NCBI RefSeq assembly: GCF_003351765.1
Contig: NZ_CP031229.1
Span: 992,001-1,056,000 of the forward strand
Direction: 5' to 3'
DNA length: 64,000 bases
Source of the DNA: Ornithinimicrobium avium
GTDB lineage: Bacteria; Actinomycetota; Actinomycetes; Actinomycetales; Dermatophilaceae
Position 1 is the stretch's first letter; each line of letters starts with the position of its first letter. Of the stretch, positions 61,132 through 64,000 are shown one piece after another. The translations under genes and the position numbers were made by a program. The notes below the pieces were generated by a model. It saw only the letters and a list, made by a program, of their open reading frames with translations. It was not told the origin of the DNA and searched no databases.

Positions 61132-62483
61132 ACCTCAGACCGTATGAAGTAGCCGCGGCGTCGAGGTCGTGGTTGCGGGCCGGGGCCAACCTGACACAGA
61201 TTCGTGGGTTAGCGGGCAGGAACGGCCTGCTCGGGTACCACATGTGTAGGAGGCCCCGGTGTTTACGGAGCGTACAAGTATCGGGATGGACGTGCACGCA
61301 CGCTCGGTGCGGGCAGCGGCGATCGACACGGTCACCGGGGAGGTGGTCAGTGCCACGGTCGGTCCGGCGGTGGCGGCGGTGGTCGAGTGGGTGCGGAAGG
61401 TCGCCGAGGAGCACGGGCCGGTGGCCACGACCTACGAGGCGGGCCCGACCGGGTACGGGTTGGTCCGGGCTTTGCGGGCGGCCGGGTTCGGCTGCGAGGT
61501 CGCGGCACCCTCCAAGCTGCTGCGGCCCAGCGGGGACCGGGTCAAGACCGACAAGCGCGACGCGTTGCTGCTGGCCCGGCTGCTGCGTCTGGACGAGATC
61601 ACCTCGGTGCGGGTGCCGACCCAGGCCGAGGAGGACGCACGCGACCTGGTCCGGGCCCGTGACGACCTGCGCCGGGACCTGATGGCCACCCGGCACCGGC
61701 TGGGCAAGCTGCTGCTGCGCCACGGCCACGTCTACGACGGCGGGGACGCCTGGACCGGCAAGCACGACGCGTGGCTGCGGCAGATCACCTTCACCAGGCC
61801 CGGCACCAGGACGGCGTTCGAGCAGTACTACGCCCGGGCCACCGGCCTGGTCACCGACCGCAAGCGGATGGACAAGCAGATCAGCGCCCTGGCCGCCGAC
61901 AGCGAGTTCACCGACCTCACCCACCGCCTGGCCTGCCTGCGCGGGATCGACACCCTGACCGCGTTCGCGCTGGCCGTCGAGCTCGGCGACTGGCACCGGT
62001 TCACCGGCTCCACCATCGCTGCCTACCTGGGGCTGGTGCCCTCCGAGCACTCCTCGGGAGAGTCGAAGAACCGCGGAGCGATCACCAAGGCAGGCAACCC
62101 CCACGCCCGACGCCTGCTGATCGAGGCAGCCTGGCACCACAAGGCCGCCTACAAGCCAGGCAAGACGATGCACGACCGGTGGGCACTGGCCCCGGCCGCA
62201 GCAGCCGAACGCGGCGACGCCGGCAACCGGCGCCTGCACCAACGCTGGCAGGTCCTGTCCGCGCACAAGAAGAAGCACACCGTCGCCAACACCGCGATCG
62301 CCCGCGAGCTGGCCGGCTGGTGCTGGTCCCTGGCCGTCATGGACACCTAAGCCCCCCCCAAGCCCGTTCCCGGCCGACCCGGTGACCAGTGCACGCAGCG
62401 CGAGGAGCAACTCACCATTGGGCTGTGAGCAGCCACCTCCCCATCGCAAAAGGGGGGGAGAAGGCCACGCTCGACCTCAGACC
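61132..62483 (+). mobile_element. IS110-family element, tentative limits
   Basis: The transposase at 61259-62350 is certain; the ends are not. ACCTCAGACC occurs at 61132-61141 and again at 62474-62483, which would fit the short directly repeated core left by IS110 elements and give about 1.34 kb, a usual size. The non-coding flanks (61142-61258 and 62351-62473) are where a bridge RNA would be encoded; GCAGG-aacgg-CCTGC in the left one and a CTCCCC...GGGGAG hairpin in the right one are candidate stems. Confidence 0.5.
61259..62350 (+). CDS. IS110-family DEDD transposase
   Basis: A 363-residue recombinase. The N-terminal RuvC-like DEDD residues are D11 (GMDVHARS), E60 (TYEAG), D98 and D101 (KTDKRDA). 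The C-terminal Tnp_20 part has LRGIDTLTAFALAVELGDWHRFTGSTIAAYLGLVPSEHSSGES with the serine region typical of IS110. GTG start at 61259 has AGGAGG about 5 nt upstream. The gene is intact and could be active. IS110 enzymes use a structured bridge RNA from the element's non-coding end to choose donor and target sites. Confidence 0.93.
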   Translation: MFTERTSIGMDVHARSVRAAAIDTVTGEVVSATVGPAVAAVVEWVRKVAEEHGPVATTYEAGPTGYGLVRALRAAGFGCEVAAPSKLLRPSGDRVKTDKRDALLLARLLRLDEITSVRVPTQAEEDARDLVRARDDLRRDLMATRHRLGKLLLRHGHVYDGGDAWTGKHDAWLRQITFTRPGTRTAFEQYYARATGLVTDRKRMDKQISALAADSEFTDLTHRLACLRGIDTLTAFALAVELGDWHRFTGSTIAAYLGLVPSEHSSGESKNRGAITKAGNPHARRLLIEAAWHHKAAYKPGKTMHDRWALAPAAAAERGDAGNRRLHQRWQVLSAHKKKHTVANTAIARELAGWCWSLAVMDT

Positions 62484-62657
62484 CTGACACTGCTCCAGCC
62501 GGAACACGGTCCTGCGGTAACCAACCCGCGCATATCAGACTGACACGCGTCGAAACCCGCCGCAGCCAGTCACCGGCCCCCCGGTAACGACGAGGCGCCG
62601 CCGAGCACCCAGCCCGGCGGCGCCTCACCCTGCCACTTGACAAACCACCCCTACATA
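62351..62657. other. Non-coding stretch after the IS110 transposase
   Basis: These 307 bases include the possible right end of the IS (to about 62483), and a strong hairpin at 62592-62626. CATATCAG appears twice (62531-62538 and 62654-62661), the second overlapping the stop of the next gene. No open frame looks coding. Confidence 0.55.
62592..62626. terminator. Terminator hairpin before the sarcosine-oxidase-like gene end
   Basis: GAGGCGCCGCCG pairs with CGGCGGCGCCTC over 12 perfect base pairs around an 11-nt loop. It lies between the plus-strand IS and the minus-strand flavoprotein and probably terminates the latter. Confidence 0.8.
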
Positions 62658-63950
62658 TCAGCCCAGCACCGTCCCCGACGTCGACGCCGGGTCCCGCAGC
62701 CGGCTGTAGTGGCCGAGGTCCACCGTCAGGCCGGTGCGGTCCAGCAGGCAGCTCACCGGCTCGGCGTCGTGGTCGCGTCCCTCCTCGGTGGCCTCGATGA
62801 TCGTGGCGAGGAAGCGGCCGATCACCGGGGCGTTCTTGAACTGGTTGCCGCTCGTGCCGACCGCCACGTAGTAGCCGCCCAGGGAGGTCCTGTCGTAGAT
62901 CGGGACCCAGTCCGTGCTGACGTCGTAGACCCCGACGATCCCGTGCGGCGTGGGTGGCACGGTGAGGTCGGGGAGCCGGCGCGCGGCGCGGTAGGTCTGG
63001 GCCTCGTAGACCTTCGGGGTCACGTGGTCGACGAGGACGTCCGGGTCGTCCAGCCACTCCAGCGGGTCGCAGGCGGGCTCGGTGCCTCCCACCATGAGCC
63101 GCCCCGACGGCGTGCTGCGGAAGTAGACGCCGAGGTCCAGGTCGGCGACGAACGGCAGCGGGTCCGTCCCGCCGCCCGGGTGCGGCAGCTGGTGCACCTC
63201 CTGCCGCAGGGGCCGGGTGCCGACCGCGAAGTCGTCGAGCACCCCGGCCAGCGTGTTCAGCACCGCGGAGTGCGGCCCGGCGGCGTTCACCACCACGGGG
63301 GCCCGGACGCTCCGGCCGTCGGCCAGGCGCAGGCCGGCGACCGCTGCGCCGTCCCGCTCGACCGCGACCACCTCCTGGCGGAAGCGGAACTCGGCGCCGT
63401 GCCGGACCGCCGCCGCCATCAGGTTGTGGGCGGCGAAGGCCGGGTCGTCGACGAAGCCGGCGTCGGGCATGAAGTAGGCGCCGAGACTCCCCCGGGCCTC
63501 GGCCCAGAACTCCTCGTCCTCGATCCTCCGCGGCGGGTGGTGGCGCCCGGGGTCCAGGTGCGGGAGGTGCTGGACGAGCTCCTGCGGCGACCACCTCTCG
63601 TAGGGGACGCCCACCTGGTCGAAGAGGTTCAGGACGAGGTCGGTCGGCAGCTCCGGTGCGTCCAGGCAGACGCCGCCGGTGCGGTGGAAGCGCGCGAGCG
63701 CGCCGTCGTCCGTGCCGCCCAGGAAGCCCTCCCAGCTCTCCCAGAGGTGCTTGGACTCCCAGGACGCGGCCACCCCGGTCCACGTCGAGTAGTTGAAGCG
63801 GACGATCGCCGAGGAGGCGCTCGTCGACCCGGTGCCCGCCCCCGGCCCCCGGTCGAGGACGACGACGCGGCGCCCGCGCCTGGCCAGCTCGTGGGCCACC
63901 GAGGCACCGACCACCCCGGCGCCCACCACCACGACGTCCGCGCGCTCCAC
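62658..63950 (-). CDS. FAD-dependent oxidoreductase, sarcosine oxidase/DAO family
   Basis: A 430-residue flavoprotein. The FAD loop is VVVVGAGVVGASVAHELARRG with the following acidic VVLDRG. GSTSASSAIVRFNYST matches the flavin-contacting region of sarcosine/N-methyl amino acid oxidases. VVVNAAGPHS and the C-terminal YYVAVGTSGNQFKNAPVIGR complete the fold. GTG at 63950 has GGGAGG about 9 nt upstream. It would oxidise a secondary or methylated amine; the exact substrate is unknown. Confidence 0.85.
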   Translation of the reverse strand: MERADVVVVGAGVVGASVAHELARRGRRVVVLDRGPGAGTGSTSASSAIVRFNYSTWTGVAASWESKHLWESWEGFLGGTDDGALARFHRTGGVCLDAPELPTDLVLNLFDQVGVPYERWSPQELVQHLPHLDPGRHHPPRRIEDEEFWAEARGSLGAYFMPDAGFVDDPAFAAHNLMAAAVRHGAEFRFRQEVVAVERDGAAVAGLRLADGRSVRAPVVVNAAGPHSAVLNTLAGVLDDFAVGTRPLRQEVHQLPHPGGGTDPLPFVADLDLGVYFRSTPSGRLMVGGTEPACDPLEWLDDPDVLVDHVTPKVYEAQTYRAARRLPDLTVPPTPHGIVGVYDVSTDWVPIYDRTSLGGYYVAVGTSGNQFKNAPVIGRFLATIIEATEEGRDHDAEPVSCLLDRTGLTVDLGHYSRLRDPASTSGTVLG

Positions 63951-64000
63951 GGGGAACCTCCCTGGTCCGGGTATGCCGTCTGGCCCAGATCATCCCCCAT

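Overview
The window is high-GC DNA (third codon positions mostly G or C) that looks chromosomal and actinobacterial. Evidence: many GTG starts, several genes with a TANNNT box 6-7 nt before the start codon (leaderless pattern), a broken mycothiol-dependent maleylpyruvate isomerase/DinB-type gene, a pRiA4 ORF-3-type protein, and a SWIM-protein/SNF2-helicase pair. An Intrasporangiaceae/Ornithinimicrobiaceae-like genus is my guess from overall style, including the frequent word GTATGCC; it is not proven. No rRNA, tRNA or CRISPR array was seen.

Region 1 (1-20.8 kb) is a defence island. It opens with the 5' part of a sacsin/Hsp90-type ATPase gene on the minus strand. Next comes a four-gene restriction-modification system: a McrB-like AAA+ ATPase and a PD-(D/E)XK partner on the plus strand, convergent with two overlapping C5-cytosine methyltransferases, the layout of LlaJI/BsuMI-type systems. 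It is followed by a nuclease-DUF2075 helicase, an EVE-HNH endonuclease broken by one frameshift, a MazG-like pyrophosphohydrolase, a complete IS481-family element with a 6-bp target duplication, an unrecognised 1100-residue protein, and a 1550-residue DEAD/DEAH helicase with zinc ribbons and a C-terminal DUF1998 region. The last two overlap by 4 nt. A 342-residue orphan protein closes the island.

Region 2 (21.0-29.7 kb) is ordinary metabolism: a B12-binding protein lacking a DNA-binding domain, a hotdog thioesterase, a dimethylglycine/sarcosine dehydrogenase-type flavoprotein, a pRiA4 ORF-3 protein, a MetE-like protein, a conserved hypothetical, and a secreted M14 carboxypeptidase.

Region 3 (29.9-36.1 kb) is the most unexpected part. 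A 1449-residue protein with a C-terminal DUF2272 (NlpC/P60-like) domain is followed by an Hcp-like type VI tube protein, a small protein and a degenerate-FHA protein. No other type VI core gene is present. Two more giant unrecognised proteins (1047 and 1369 residues, 4-nt overlap) lie at 49.6-56.9 kb and may be companions.

Region 4 (36.1-49.4 kb) holds an SDR, then a minus-strand operon that looks like a RiPP pathway: a radical SAM/SPASM maturase, an 89-residue precursor-like peptide ending in a WAQWAQ repeat, a GT4 glycosyltransferase and an ABC-F ATPase. After it come a universal stress protein, a cold-shock protein, a tartrate/isopropylmalate-type dehydrogenase, an SRPBCC protein, a luciferase-like oxidoreductase, and the SWIM/SNF2 pair.

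Region 5 (56.9-64 kb) begins with three tandem 52-bp hairpin repeats at a convergent junction. It continues with a frameshifted DinB/maleylpyruvate isomerase gene, a SAM methyltransferase, a Gfo/Idh/MocA oxidoreductase overlapping an AGE-family epimerase, an IS110-family transposase, a strong terminator hairpin and a sarcosine-oxidase-like flavoprotein.
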